Source of the DNA: MKSF01 sp037190225
GTDB taxonomy: Bacteria; Bacteroidota; Bacteroidia; Chitinophagales; Chitinophagaceae
Length of the DNA: 64,000 bases
Direction: 5' to 3'
Assembly: GCA_037190225.1 (NCBI GenBank)
Contig: JBBCJL010000003.1
Span: 186,001 to 250,000 of the forward strand
A model generated the notes under the pieces. That model saw only the letters and a list, made by a program, of their open reading frames with translations. It did not search any database and was not told the DNA's origin. Position numbers and translations under genes: made by a program. Positions 51,483 through 61,067 of the stretch are shown here, piece after piece; position 1 is the stretch's first letter; each line of letters opens with the position of its first letter.

Positions 51483-53039
51483 ATGAGTAAAGAAATGATA
51501 ATCAATTCGTTGTCAAGTGGGGTTGAAATTGCTTTGTTAGAAAATAAAAAACTTGTAGAACTGCATTACGAGCAAAGTAATGCGGAATTTGAAGTTGGCG
51601 ATTTGTATCTGGGCAAGGTTAAAAAGCTGATGCCCGATTTGAATGCGGCTTTCGTGGATGTGGGATTTGAAAAAGATGCTTTCCTGCATTATACGGACCT
51701 GAGCCCTTACATAAGATCTTTGATAAAGTTTACTAAAACAGCAGTCAATACTTCCGCTGAAGAACGATTTGATTTTTCGAAATTCCGCATTGAACCGGAA
51801 ATTCTTAAAACAGGGAAAATTTCGGATGTGCTGCAAAACAAGCCGGAAATACTGGTTCAGATACTGAAAGAACCGATATCTTCCAAAGGCCCCAGGCTCA
51901 GCTGCGAGCTGTCTCTGCCGGGGAGGTTTGTAGTGCTTACACCCTTTAATAATTTTGTGACCGTTTCAAGAAAGATCCATTCCGGAGAAGAAAGGAAAAG
52001 GTTGCTCAAAATAGTGGAAAGCGTAAAGCCCAAGAATTTCGGGATCATCATACGCACAGCGGCTGAAGGGAAAAATACGGCGGAATTGCACGCCGATGTC
52101 CTGGAGCTTGCCGGTACCTGGAAGACCATCCAGAAGAACCTGAAGCAGGCCAAAGCCCCGCAACGCATTTTGAGCGAGCAGACAAAAACAACGTCCATAC
52201 TGAGGGACCTGCTCAACGAAAGTTTCCAGAGCATTATTGTCAATGACAAAAAGCTGGAGGGCATCACACGGGAATATATTACCAAGATCGCCCCGGAAAA
52301 GGAAAATATCGTAGAGTATTACAGTCATCATCAGTCCATGTTTGACCATTACGGCATCACCAAGCAGGTGAAAGCTTCCTTTGGAAAGACCGTTAATATG
52401 AGCAGCGGCGCTTACCTCATTATCGAGCATACCGAAGCCATGCATGTGATAGATGTGAACAGTGGGACGAGAATTACCAACGGTGAACAGGAAGCGAGCG
52501 CCCTGAAAACCAACCTGGAAGCTGCAGAGGAAATTGCCAGGCAGCTGCGGCTGAGAGACCTGGGCGGCATCATACTGATCGACTTCATTGATATGAAGCT
52601 GCCGGATAACAAAAAGGCACTCCATGACGCCATGACCAGGCTGATGGTCAGCGACCGGGCCAGGCACACCATACTGCCGCTGTCCAAATTCGGACTGATG
52701 CAGATCACGAGGCAGCGCCTGAGACCGGAAATCTCCATCAATACCACAGAAGTATGCCCGTCCTGTAAAGGTACCGGCAAAGTGGGCCCGACACTGCTGC
52801 TGACGGAAGAAGTGGAAAAAGACTTCATCTACCTGCTGCACCAGGGACACAGGAAGCTAACCATTAAATGCCACCCTATGCTCAGGGCATTTCTGAAAGA
52901 GAAAGGATTCTGGAGATCATTACAATGGAAGTGGTATAGAAAGCACGGGAGCTGGCTGGATATTGAAACGGACAACAATTACCATTTAATCGAATATCAT
53001 TTTTATGATAAGAAAACTGATGAAATGATTAAGATCTGA
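51483..53039 (+). CDS. rng: Ribonuclease E/G family endoribonuclease
   Basis: A 518-residue endoribonuclease that processes rRNA precursors and mRNA. An S1-like RNA-binding domain occupies about residues 35-125 (VGDLYLGKVKKLMPDLNAAFVDVGFEKDAFLHY). Catalytic metal ligands are Asp324 in VIDVNSG and Asp367 in LIDFIDM, and the zinc-link motif CPSCKGTG near 422 holds the dimer interface. Length and the short C-terminus fit RNase G and not RNase E. It follows the mS38-like gene and is closed by a strong hairpin. Confidence 0.93.
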   Translation: MSKEMIINSLSSGVEIALLENKKLVELHYEQSNAEFEVGDLYLGKVKKLMPDLNAAFVDVGFEKDAFLHYTDLSPYIRSLIKFTKTAVNTSAEERFDFSKFRIEPEILKTGKISDVLQNKPEILVQILKEPISSKGPRLSCELSLPGRFVVLTPFNNFVTVSRKIHSGEERKRLLKIVESVKPKNFGIIIRTAAEGKNTAELHADVLELAGTWKTIQKNLKQAKAPQRILSEQTKTTSILRDLLNESFQSIIVNDKKLEGITREYITKIAPEKENIVEYYSHHQSMFDHYGITKQVKASFGKTVNMSSGAYLIIEHTEAMHVIDVNSGTRITNGEQEASALKTNLEAAEEIARQLRLRDLGGIILIDFIDMKLPDNKKALHDAMTRLMVSDRARHTILPLSKFGLMQITRQRLRPEISINTTEVCPSCKGTGKVGPTLLLTEEVEKDFIYLLHQGHRKLTIKCHPMLRAFLKEKGFWRSLQWKWYRKHGSWLDIETDNNYHLIEYHFYDKKTDEMIKI

Positions 53040-53415
53040 TAAAAATCTTAAAATAGTGTTCACAGCAAAAGAAATTGCAAAGGCCGCAACCCTGGTTGCG
53101 GCCTTTATTTTTTACCTGCTCTTATGGCAGGCACAGCGCGAGCCCGTATCCCAATAATCCTCCGCGTCCCATAACCTTTACGGGCTGTTTACCTGCAGGA
53201 AACAAACGATAAGGAAAGGCTGCACCAAAACCTTATAAAGCTGTTTCACTATGCTGCAGCCGGAATGCCCCGTCACTCACCACAATATCACCGCAAAAAG
53301 GCACGAAGCCATCCGTTTGCCTCCCGCACCAGGACAGTCAAATAATTTTTTTATTTCACGGTTGCTTATTTTACATTTTTTTAAATATTTTTGATCCGAA
53401 TTAAATATAGCGTGT
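53040..53415. other. Intergenic region after RNase E/G
   Basis: 376 bases holding the terminator at 53079-53112 and an AT-rich stretch before the Kunitz-like gene (53340-53400). The middle part shows no gene or clear structure. Confidence 0.5.
53079..53112 (+). terminator. Terminator after RNase E/G
   Basis: Ten-base GC-rich stem GGCCGCAACC / GGTTGCGGCC flanked by AAA/TTT, followed by TTTATTTTTT. Confidence 0.85.
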
Positions 53416-53673
53416 ATGAAAAAAATAGTACTGTTCCTTTCAGTAGCAGGAGCACTGGCCTCCGGGGCGACATCCTGCTCCAAGACCTGTGAGGCATTTA
53501 CCAACCAGAAATGCAAAGACCGCGCGCCTACCAAAGAAGCCTGCCAGGCACAATATAAAAGATGGTTTTACAACCAGCAGGATGACAAATGCCGGCTGGT
53601 GGAATATACAGGCTGCTCCGACAAAGGATTCGTATCTGAAGCGGAGTGCAACAGCTGTAAATGTAACAAATAG
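53416..53673 (+). CDS. Small lipoprotein with a Kunitz/BPTI-like domain
   Basis: An 85-residue exported protein, probably lipidated at Cys21 (GATSCS). Cys33, 43, 59, 67, 78 and 81/83 follow the BPTI order: 15 residues between C43 and C59 and 7 between C59 and C67, exactly as in BPTI, and 10 between C67 and C78 against 12. The inner segment YKRWFYNQQDDKC parallels BPTI RYFYN...C, and EYTGC parallels YGGC. The residue after C43, where BPTI has its P1 Lys, is Gln44. It could be a protease inhibitor or just a disulfide-stabilised module. Kunitz domains are uncommon in bacteria. It stands alone in an AT-rich gap. Confidence 0.75.
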   Translation: MKKIVLFLSVAGALASGATSCSKTCEAFTNQKCKDRAPTKEACQAQYKRWFYNQQDDKCRLVEYTGCSDKGFVSEAECNSCKCNK

Positions 53674-53773
53674 CAGCCTTTACTTTATATGAAAGCCACT
53701 CTTACGGAAACCGTAAAGGTGGCTTACGTACGTAAAGACCCCGGCATTCGTTCATATACCGGACCCGCTACCG

Positions 53774-54109
53774 CTATCCTATCTTCAGGCCGTTCGGTAC
53801 CGGCTTATCCGGGGTCAGGAGCGTAACATCCTTTCCGTCCACCACACCCAATACCAGGCACTGGCTTTTCATATTGGCGATCTGCTTTTCCGGGAAATTG
53901 ACGACAGCGGCTACCTGCTTACCCGGCAGCTCATCTACCGCGTACAATGCCGTGATCTGTGCAGATGACCTTTTAATGCCCAGCTCCCCGAAGTCTATTT
54001 CCAGCCTGTAGGCCGGCCTGATAGCTTCCTCAAAGACCGAGGCCTTAAGGATCGTTCCGATACGGATGTCTATTTTTTCAAAATCTTCCCAGGTAATAGG
54101 TGCTTTCAT
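53774..54109 (-). CDS. csaA: CsaA-like tRNA-binding domain chaperone
   Basis: A 111-residue protein made of one EMAP/tRNA-binding OB-fold domain, as in CsaA, a chaperone linked to protein export in Bacillus. Motifs: DIRIGTILKASVFEEA, YRLEIDFGELGIKRSSAQIT, QVAAVVNFPEKQIANMKSQCLVLG and the ending TPDKPVPNGLKIG. The length matches CsaA exactly. It lies 56 bases downstream of the thiamine pyrophosphokinase gene, in the same direction. Confidence 0.92.
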   Translation of the reverse strand: MKAPITWEDFEKIDIRIGTILKASVFEEAIRPAYRLEIDFGELGIKRSSAQITALYAVDELPGKQVAAVVNFPEKQIANMKSQCLVLGVVDGKDVTLLTPDKPVPNGLKIG

Positions 54110-54165
54110 ACAATTGGCTTGCTTCTTATATCAATAATAATATAGTCCGTTATTATTCAACTCAT

Positions 54166-54810
54166 TTAATCCCAGCATTCCATGACGATCAGCCGGCCTT
54201 TACCGATCGTTACGACCACCTCGCCGTCTTCCGCCACTTCATTGCTGCTCCCCGTACGCCTGCCCAGGGCAAGGCTCTCGTTCATCAGGCTGTACTTCAG
54301 GTTGCGGGTGATCACACCGGTCACTTCTCCCAAAGGCAGCAGGGATATCCTGGTACCTTTCTTATGCTTCCTGTTATACACTCTTGAGATACATTCAATG
54401 ATCGAGTAATCATCTATGATCTGTATGAACGCCTGGTCGTTATACTTACCCAGCGTAGCTATATTATTGAACGTATGGTCCATTCTCCGGCCGGTAAGCC
54501 CTAAGCCGGTTATTTTCTTATAGCCCTTTTCCAGTACAAACTCTATCGCTTTCTCAAAATCCGTCTTGTTCTGGTCCGGTGTGTGCACGATCGTGATATC
54601 GGGAAATTTTTGCCGCACTACCTCCGGGTCTATCTGCTCATCAAAATCGCCGAGCAGCACATGAGGCTGTATGGGCAGGTCCAGCTTCAGGAATTGCTGG
54701 ATAGCGCTGTCCAGCACTACAATGATCGTAGCGTTCTTTATATAATGTTCATACTGGTAATTATACTCGAATGTTTTTCCAATGATGACGGCAGTATTAC
54801 TAAAAATCAT
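54166..54810 (-). CDS. Thiamine pyrophosphokinase
   Basis: Makes thiamine diphosphate from thiamine and ATP. The 214-residue protein has the TPK catalytic region VLLGDFDEQ near 50-58, HTPDQNKTDFEKAIEF (the DxxxTDxxKA signature) near 76-92, GLTGRRMDHTFNN and a thiamine-binding C-terminal beta domain ending with GEVVVTIGKGRLIVMECW. Length and motif order fit the family. It is followed by csaA. Confidence 0.87.
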   Translation of the reverse strand: MIFSNTAVIIGKTFEYNYQYEHYIKNATIIVVLDSAIQQFLKLDLPIQPHVLLGDFDEQIDPEVVRQKFPDITIVHTPDQNKTDFEKAIEFVLEKGYKKITGLGLTGRRMDHTFNNIATLGKYNDQAFIQIIDDYSIIECISRVYNRKHKKGTRISLLPLGEVTGVITRNLKYSLMNESLALGRRTGSSNEVAEDGEVVVTIGKGRLIVMECWD

Positions 54811-54982
54811 ATCAGCACAGATGCTCTTTATATTACGGAATGATTAAACTTTCAAAATTATCGTTTTATCGGGACTTCCCCTGACCGGCCGGCATTAAAT
54901 TTGCAATAACGGGGCCGTTTACCGGATATATGAAGTAATTTTGGGCACCTTTTACATTTAAATAAAATTTACAGGTATTTTT

Positions 54983-55552
54983 ATGGTAGCACAAGCACTT
55001 AAAGAGCGTACCGCTCATCTGCACGACACGATAGAAAACGTGACCCATTCGAAAAAAATATTTGACGGCACCTTTACCGTGGACGATTATAAGAACCTGC
55101 TGCACATCAACGGCTATATCGTCAACTCCTTTATAGACAACATTTTCAATGCCCTGCCCGAAGACATCGCTTCCCGGCTGAAATTTACGGCGTCTTCCAA
55201 AAAAGAGGCCATCGCCAGGGACGCGCAGGAGCTGGATATAGCAATAGACGAAACACCCGTTGCGCTCGGGGAAAGCAACCCGGCCTATGCGCTGGGCGCC
55301 TTATATGTCATGGAAGGCTCTATGCTGGGCGGTAACGTTATTGCCAAAAACCTGAAAAAGCACGATGAATTTGCCGGGCATGAATTCCACTACTTTACCT
55401 TCTACAAGGATATGCTGGGTTCCAACTGGAAAGATTTCCTCGGCACGCTGGGCGGTACCGTTCAGGATGAAGCGGATATTGAAAGCAGCGTCAAAGGCGC
55501 TACACAGGTATATGATGCGCTTATCAGTAAAGCACAAACCCTGTTCAGGTAA
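54983..55552 (+). CDS. Biliverdin-producing haem oxygenase
   Basis: Alpha-helical haem oxygenase of 189 residues that opens haem to biliverdin, iron and CO. The proximal His region is KERTAHLHDTIE (His12/His14), and the distal helix has LYVMEGSMLGGNVIAKNL, the family's GSxLGG glycine motif. Length is typical of bacterial HO. It may serve iron release or haem clearance beside the oxidase-rich window, but no haem-uptake gene is directly adjacent. A terminator follows. Confidence 0.87.
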   Translation: MVAQALKERTAHLHDTIENVTHSKKIFDGTFTVDDYKNLLHINGYIVNSFIDNIFNALPEDIASRLKFTASSKKEAIARDAQELDIAIDETPVALGESNPAYALGALYVMEGSMLGGNVIAKNLKKHDEFAGHEFHYFTFYKDMLGSNWKDFLGTLGGTVQDEADIESSVKGATQVYDALISKAQTLFR

Positions 55553-55565
55553 GTCAATGATAACA

Positions 55566-55603
55566 AAAAGGGGCTGTCTCCAAAAGCGGGCAGCCCTTTT
55601 TAA
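55566..55603 (+). terminator. Terminator after the haem oxygenase gene
   Basis: AAAAGGGGCTG / CAGCCCTTTT stem around a CTCCAAAAGCGGG-like loop, ending in T residues. The GGCTGTC-type stem resembles the one at 30432. Confidence 0.75.
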
Positions 55604-55867
55604 ATTGCCCGGTACGCCCGTTACCGGTGCGCTGTACCAGCAAATAAGATACTTTTTATCCTCCGTTCCGGCATCCTGTCCCAACACCGTTATATAAAGT
55701 ACCACCCATACCACCGGTAATATATTTACCACACCGGTACTACCCGGTACTCACACCCACAAGCATCCCGCCCATCCATACTCCGCTCTTTACCGTCCAA
55801 AAAATACATTTACCGAATTTTAACTATCATTCGTCTAAAACAGGAAGAGAAATACACAGAGTGTTTA

Positions 55868-55875
55868 TAAGTTTG
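55868..55875 (+). promoter_or_regulatory. -7 box of the outer-membrane barrel gene
   Basis: TAAGTTTG matches TAnnTTTG and lies 20 bases before ATG 55896. Confidence 0.5.
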
Positions 55876-55895
55876 CATTACAACAACAAACATAT

Positions 55896-58346
55896 ATGAA
55901 ATCACTACATTATACTTTTTTATGCTTAGGCATTTCCGCCACCTCCCTTAACGCCCAGGATATAAAGGGCCGGCTCCTGGACTCCAAAAATGAGCCGCTC
56001 CTCGCCGCCACCCTGTCCCTCCACAACCAGAAGGACAGCAGCGCGGTGAAGTACGGCTATATAGAAGCAGACGGCAGCTTCCGCTTCAGCCAGATACCCG
56101 CGGGCAATTATTTCCTGAAGATAGAAGAGGAGGAAAGCGTCCAGTACCTGGAGCATTTCAGCTACGATGGCATTTCCGATAAGGATTTCAGCGATATCAT
56201 CTTTACGCCGTCGGAATCGACCATGGAAAAAATCGTTTTCACCTACCAGCGCCCGCTGATAGAGATGAAGCCTGACGGCCTGGTGTTTAACGTGGACAGC
56301 ACCATCAATGCCGTAGGTCAGAACGGGCTGGATCTCATGCGTAAATCTCCCGGCGTAGTGGTGGATAAGGATGAAAATATCACGATGAACGGCAAGAACG
56401 GTATCAGGGTGTATATTGACGGCCGCCTCTCCCCGCTGCAGGGTAACGAGCTGTCAGAATACCTGAAGACCATACAGTCCAGCACCATTGATGCCATCGA
56501 GATCATTTCCAGCCCTTCGGCCAAATATGATGCAGCGGGCAATGCCGGTGTCATCAACATTAAGCTTAAAAAGAACAAATTACTGGGTACCAACGGGAGC
56601 GTGAACGCCGGCTATGCCATAGGCAAGTTCAGCAAGTACAACGGCGGGGTATCCCTCAATCACCGGAACGGCAAATTCAATATATACGGCAATTATAATT
56701 ACAATTACGGGATCAGCTGGAACGATGCCACTTTTGAAAGGCGCACCCTTGACACCTTCTTCAGCCAGAAAGCCGAGATGATAGGCCATAACAGCACGCA
56801 TAACTATAAAGCGGGCGTGGATTACTTCATTGACGATAAGAATACCGTGGGTATAATGGTCAATGGTAACGTCAGGTCAAGCGAGATGGACGGCCGCAAT
56901 AACACCGGCTTCATTCATATCCCTACCGGCGCCATGACCCAATCCCTGGTGTCCAATAACCAGGATGCGAACAACCGGGACAATATCAATATCAACGTGA
57001 ATTACCAGCATACCGGGAAAAGCAACGGCAGCACCCTCACCATAGACGGGGATTACGGCCGCTTCAATATCAATAACGACCAGTACCAGCCTAACCTGTA
57101 TTACAATAATATGGGCTCCGAGACCCACAGGAATGTGTACAACCTGCTGACCAATACCGGCATCAATATATTCTCCTTTAAGGCCGACTATGAGCAGCCT
57201 TTTATGAAAGGCAAGCTGGGACTGGGCGCCAAGGTAGCCAATACCGGCACACAGAATGATTTTGATTACCTGGTACAGCAGAACAACAACTGGGAAACGG
57301 ACCGCGACAGGAGCAATGCATTCGCTTATAATGAGAATATCCAGGCTGTTTACGGCCAGTTCAGCAGGCAGGAGAAAGGATGGGCCTACCAGGTAGGTCT
57401 CCGGGCCGAGAACACCATCACCGAAGGGATTTCCAACGGGCAAAGATGGAATGGCAACGGTTATGAGCAGTACGAGACCACCAATCCAAGGAATTATTTC
57501 AACCTGTTCCCCAGCGTAGGCGTGACGCTGAACAAGAACCCTATGAATATGCTGAATTTCATGTACAGCAAAAGGATAGACCGTCCCAATTACCACGACC
57601 TGAATCCTTTCCAGTACAAAATGACGGACTATGCCTACAGGCAGGGAAATATCAACCTGAAGCCGCAGATCACCAACGCGGTAAGCGTTACGCACACGTA
57701 TAAGTATATGCTGAACACCAGGCTGGAATACGCGCACACTTCTGACGTATTCGCGGAGCTGGTAGATACGATCAACAACGGGAAAATGTTCCAGATCAAG
57801 CAGAACCTGGCCACCCAGGATATCATCAGCCTGAACATCAGCATGCCCTTCGCTTACAAATCCTTCTCTTCCTTTATCAACCTGAATACCTACTATTCTA
57901 TGTTCAAGGCGGATTACGGCAACGGCAGGAATATCAACCTGGATGTGTTCGCCTATAACCTGTACGGACAGGTAGCCTATAAGATCAACGACTGGCTGTC
58001 GGCAGAAGTAAGCGGATGGTACACATCCCCCAGCATATGGCAGGGTACGTTCAAAAGCATTGCGATGGGCGGCATTGACGCAGGTCTGCAGGCAAGGGTA
58101 CTGAAAGGCAAAGGTAATTTCAAATTATCCGTAGGAGATATTTTCAGGACCATGAAATGGGGAGGCTCCAGCAACTTCGCCGGCCAGGACGTCAAGGCAT
58201 ACGGCAGGTGGGAAAGCCAGCAGCTGAGGCTGAACTTCACCTATAATTTCGGGAACAATAAGATCAAGACCAGACAAAGAAAAACAGCAGCCGAAGACGA
58301 AACAAGACGGGCAGGCGATTCCCAGGGCATACAGCAAAGCAGATAG
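55896..58346 (+). CDS. TonB-dependent receptor-like outer membrane protein
   Basis: An 816-residue barrel protein. After a signal peptide (YTFLCLGISATSLNA-Q) come a carboxypeptidase-regulatory-like domain (about 24-110: DIKGRLLDSKNEPLLAATLSL and GSFRFSQIPAGNYFL), a plug domain (about 125-230: VGQNGLDLMRKSPGVVVDKDENITMNG and SSPSAKYDAAGNAGVINIKL) and a large beta-barrel ending in RLNFTYNFGNNKIK. It belongs to the outer-membrane barrel family of TonB receptors that lack a SusD partner here. The final 15 residues are charged and lack the usual terminal aromatic residue. Ligand unknown. Confidence 0.88.
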   Translation: MKSLHYTFLCLGISATSLNAQDIKGRLLDSKNEPLLAATLSLHNQKDSSAVKYGYIEADGSFRFSQIPAGNYFLKIEEEESVQYLEHFSYDGISDKDFSDIIFTPSESTMEKIVFTYQRPLIEMKPDGLVFNVDSTINAVGQNGLDLMRKSPGVVVDKDENITMNGKNGIRVYIDGRLSPLQGNELSEYLKTIQSSTIDAIEIISSPSAKYDAAGNAGVINIKLKKNKLLGTNGSVNAGYAIGKFSKYNGGVSLNHRNGKFNIYGNYNYNYGISWNDATFERRTLDTFFSQKAEMIGHNSTHNYKAGVDYFIDDKNTVGIMVNGNVRSSEMDGRNNTGFIHIPTGAMTQSLVSNNQDANNRDNININVNYQHTGKSNGSTLTIDGDYGRFNINNDQYQPNLYYNNMGSETHRNVYNLLTNTGINIFSFKADYEQPFMKGKLGLGAKVANTGTQNDFDYLVQQNNNWETDRDRSNAFAYNENIQAVYGQFSRQEKGWAYQVGLRAENTITEGISNGQRWNGNGYEQYETTNPRNYFNLFPSVGVTLNKNPMNMLNFMYSKRIDRPNYHDLNPFQYKMTDYAYRQGNINLKPQITNAVSVTHTYKYMLNTRLEYAHTSDVFAELVDTINNGKMFQIKQNLATQDIISLNISMPFAYKSFSSFINLNTYYSMFKADYGNGRNINLDVFAYNLYGQVAYKINDWLSAEVSGWYTSPSIWQGTFKSIAMGGIDAGLQARVLKGKGNFKLSVGDIFRTMKWGGSSNFAGQDVKAYGRWESQQLRLNFTYNFGNNKIKTRQRKTAAEDETRRAGDSQGIQQSR

Positions 58347-58443
58347 TTTTACAGTCATAGTTAAATTGTGAAAGCGTAACAATATGTTACGCTTTTTTTA
58401 TGGACCATATATACCTTTTCTTTCTGAATTCCCATTTACCGGG

Positions 58444-59625
58444 TCACAGCGCCGCTGCTCCCGGGCGCATCCTGTCCTTTATACCCGACAGCTGCATGAT
58501 GGCCTGCTGCAGGGTCTCATCCTTTTTGGCAAAGCAGAAGCGCAGCAGCCGCCCGTCATACCGGTCACTGTAAAAAGCCGATACCGGGATAGCGGCTACC
58601 CCGTATTCCCTGATCAGCGTTCCTGCAAAGTCCGTATCTCCTGTATCGCTCAGGTTACGGTAACCGGCCAGCAGGAAGTACGTGCCGTCCGCAGGCAATA
58701 CTTCAAAGCCCGCCTGTTCCAGCCCTTCAGCAAGCAGCTGATGCCTGGGCCTGAAATAATCAGGCAGCCCCAGGTACACACTGGCATCCGCTATATAATC
58801 CGCGATAGCATGCTGCAGGGCGTGGTTGACAGCGAATACATTGAACTGGTGCACCTTGCGGATCTCCTGCATCAGGCAGGCCGGGGCAACACAATACCCG
58901 ATCTTCCAGCCGGTAGCATGCAAAAGCTTGCCAAAGGAAGCTGTTATAATGCTTCTTTGCTTCAGGTGCTCAAATCCCGACACGCTATAAAAGGGCCGGG
59001 ACCCAATGGTGATATACCCGTACACCTCATCGGCAATAACGAATAAGCCGGGATGCCGCACCACCAATTGCTCCAATGCCAGGAAGTCTTCCCGTCCCCA
59101 CATTTTACCCGTGGGATTATTAGGATTGTTGATAATGATAAGCTTTGTCCTGTCGCTGCACAATGCCGCAACCGCTTCCCAGTCCACGGCAAAATCAGGC
59201 GCAAAGGTGCCTACCGGTATGACCCTGCCGCCAAACAGCGTGACCACGGGCGCATACAGGTCATAGGCAGGCTCAAAGATGATGACTTCATCCCCCTGCT
59301 GCAGGAGCGCCGCCATACTGCTGAAAATAGCCTCGGACGCGCCATTGGTGACCAGCACTTCCGTATCGGGATCATAAGCGGTATGATACTGTTCCGCGTA
59401 CATCGCGGCGATCTGCTTCCTGAGCGGCAATATGCCCGGCATAGGCGCATACTGGTGATAGCCCTGCCGGTGGTAAAAGCTGACCTTATCCAGCAGGACG
59501 GGATCAATATCATAATCGGGGAAGCCCTGGGAGAGGTTAATCGCCTGATGCTCCTGCGCCAGCTGGGACATCACTGTGAATATGGTCGTGCCTACCTGTG
59601 GCAGCTTGGATATAACGGTGTGCAT
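58444..59625 (-). CDS. PLP-dependent aminotransferase, methionine/kynurenine aminotransferase type
   Basis: A 393-residue class I/II aminotransferase. Motifs: NLSQGFPDYDID near 30-41, YAPMPGILPLRK near 59, NGASEAIFSS (PLP phosphate site) near 95, INNPNNPTGKMW near 165-176, DEVYGYI near 200 and the Schiff-base Lys in ASFGKLLHATGWKIGY near 234. The family includes E. coli YbdL (methionine aminotransferase) and kynurenine aminotransferases; the substrate is inferred. It stands downstream of the M28 peptidase gene, in the same direction, with a 60-base gap. Confidence 0.9.
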   Translation of the reverse strand: MHTVISKLPQVGTTIFTVMSQLAQEHQAINLSQGFPDYDIDPVLLDKVSFYHRQGYHQYAPMPGILPLRKQIAAMYAEQYHTAYDPDTEVLVTNGASEAIFSSMAALLQQGDEVIIFEPAYDLYAPVVTLFGGRVIPVGTFAPDFAVDWEAVAALCSDRTKLIIINNPNNPTGKMWGREDFLALEQLVVRHPGLFVIADEVYGYITIGSRPFYSVSGFEHLKQRSIITASFGKLLHATGWKIGYCVAPACLMQEIRKVHQFNVFAVNHALQHAIADYIADASVYLGLPDYFRPRHQLLAEGLEQAGFEVLPADGTYFLLAGYRNLSDTGDTDFAGTLIREYGVAAIPVSAFYSDRYDGRLLRFCFAKKDETLQQAIMQLSGIKDRMRPGAAAL

Positions 59626-59684
59626 AATAAAAAATCAAAAGTGACGTACAGCGCTCCTTACAGGAGCATACCCGGTAACTGCTA

Positions 59685-61067
59685 TCAGTCCCAATACCGG
59701 TCAATAAGATACAGCAGGGCGGTAATGCCGGCTGTTCCGAGGTTGAGCTCCCGCTCGTTGACGGCTTCCAGCACATCATGCCTGCAATGATGAATATCGA
59801 AATACCGCTGGCTGTCCGGCAGCAGTTCCCCTGCCCTGACACCCGTATTCTTCAGGGGTGAGATATCCACGCCACAACCTTCCTGCTTAAAATCATACAG
59901 ACCGAAAGGCTCCAGCAGGGGCGACCAGCTCTGCACCTGCCTGCGTTCCTTATCCGGTACGATCAGCCCTATGCCCCTTGGCGTAAACCCACCGGCATCG
60001 CTTTCCAGCGCGAAGATATGATGCTCCTTCCTGCTTACCGCGCTGTCGGCATAGGTGACCCCACCTTTATTGCCGTTCTCCTCATTCATGAACATCACCA
60101 CCCTCAGGGTATGAGCGGGTCTATAATTCAGGGCTTTAAAAGTACGCAGCACCTGGATGGCCTGCACACAGCCGGCGCCGTCATCATGGGCGCCCTCGCC
60201 TACATCCCAGCTATCCAGGTGCCCGCCAACCAGCATATATTTATCCTTATGCTTCGCGCCTCTCAGCTCACCGATAACATTATAGGACAGTGCCATTCCT
60301 TGCATTTTGCAATGCGCCATCATAACCGCCGTAACCGTGCCCTTGCTCATAGCGCCGGCCAGCGCATCAGCCGTGGTATTGCCGATAGCCATGGCCGGGA
60401 TACGGCAGGCGGTGTCGGGATAATGCGCGGCGCCGGTATGCGGCACTTCATCCTTAGTGGTGGAAATGGAACGTATGATGACCCCGACACCGCCTTTGGC
60501 GCAGACAATGCCCGCACTTTGGGTGCGGATCCTGTAGACCCTGGAATAGGCCGCAAAGGTATTCAGCTCCTCAGCCGGGAACGGCACATTCAAAAAGACG
60601 ATCTTTCCTTTTATGAAGGCCACATCAGCCGCCTGCAGCTCCTCTATGGACCGGAACATCACCAGCGGCGCTTTCACCTCTTTGCCATCCGTGCCATGCA
60701 TATTGCCCAGGGATAACGCTTCCACCTGCTTCATATTGCCTGCTGTCCCGACTTTCAGGTATTCTGCGCCACGTTCCCATACCGGCACCATCACCGGCTG
60801 GGTCCAGACAGTATCCGCACCTGCCTGCTTCAGCGCCACAACGGCCCATTCAACAGCTTTAAGCGACTGCGGCGAGCCGCTCAGGCGGTGTCCTATATCC
60901 TTGCACAAGACCCTCAGGTCATCATAAGTCCGGGAGCTGGTCATGGTATAAGCACCCATTTGCTGTAGCCAGAGGCTGTCCGCAGGCGTATATTGCGCGG
61001 TGGCGCTGTTATTCATGATCACCTGCAGCAGGCAGGCCAGTAAACATTGCTGTATAATTTTTTTCAT
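59685..61067 (-). CDS. Secreted M28-family metallopeptidase
   Basis: A 460-residue exported zinc peptidase resembling carboxypeptidase Q. The signal peptide is MKKIIQQCLLACLLQVIMNNSATA-Q. A protease-associated domain lies at about 130-260. The catalytic core has HLDSWDVGEGAHDDGAG (metal ligands H and D near 281-295), FMNEENGNKGG with the general base Glu near 334, and a further Asp in FALESDAGG near 356, with a final His in FDIHHCRHD. It probably trims dipeptides outside the cell. Its ATG overlaps the stop of the SRPBCC gene by four bases, so both are translated together. Confidence 0.88.
   Translation of the reverse strand: MKKIIQQCLLACLLQVIMNNSATAQYTPADSLWLQQMGAYTMTSSRTYDDLRVLCKDIGHRLSGSPQSLKAVEWAVVALKQAGADTVWTQPVMVPVWERGAEYLKVGTAGNMKQVEALSLGNMHGTDGKEVKAPLVMFRSIEELQAADVAFIKGKIVFLNVPFPAEELNTFAAYSRVYRIRTQSAGIVCAKGGVGVIIRSISTTKDEVPHTGAAHYPDTACRIPAMAIGNTTADALAGAMSKGTVTAVMMAHCKMQGMALSYNVIGELRGAKHKDKYMLVGGHLDSWDVGEGAHDDGAGCVQAIQVLRTFKALNYRPAHTLRVVMFMNEENGNKGGVTYADSAVSRKEHHIFALESDAGGFTPRGIGLIVPDKERRQVQSWSPLLEPFGLYDFKQEGCGVDISPLKNTGVRAGELLPDSQRYFDIHHCRHDVLEAVNERELNLGTAGITALLYLIDRYWD

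Larger units (their letters stand above)
55553..55895. other. Intergenic region after the haem oxygenase gene
   Basis: 343 bases with the terminator at 55566-55603, then a Pro/Tyr-codon-like GC stretch without a gene, and a -7 box at 55868 for the TonB-type gene. Nothing else seen. Confidence 0.5.

Noticed and set aside
56877..57737. Minus-strand open frame of 286 codons inside the TonB-type barrel gene
   Set aside because: Antisense shadow; the protein lacks any recognisable motif and the sense-strand gene is clear.
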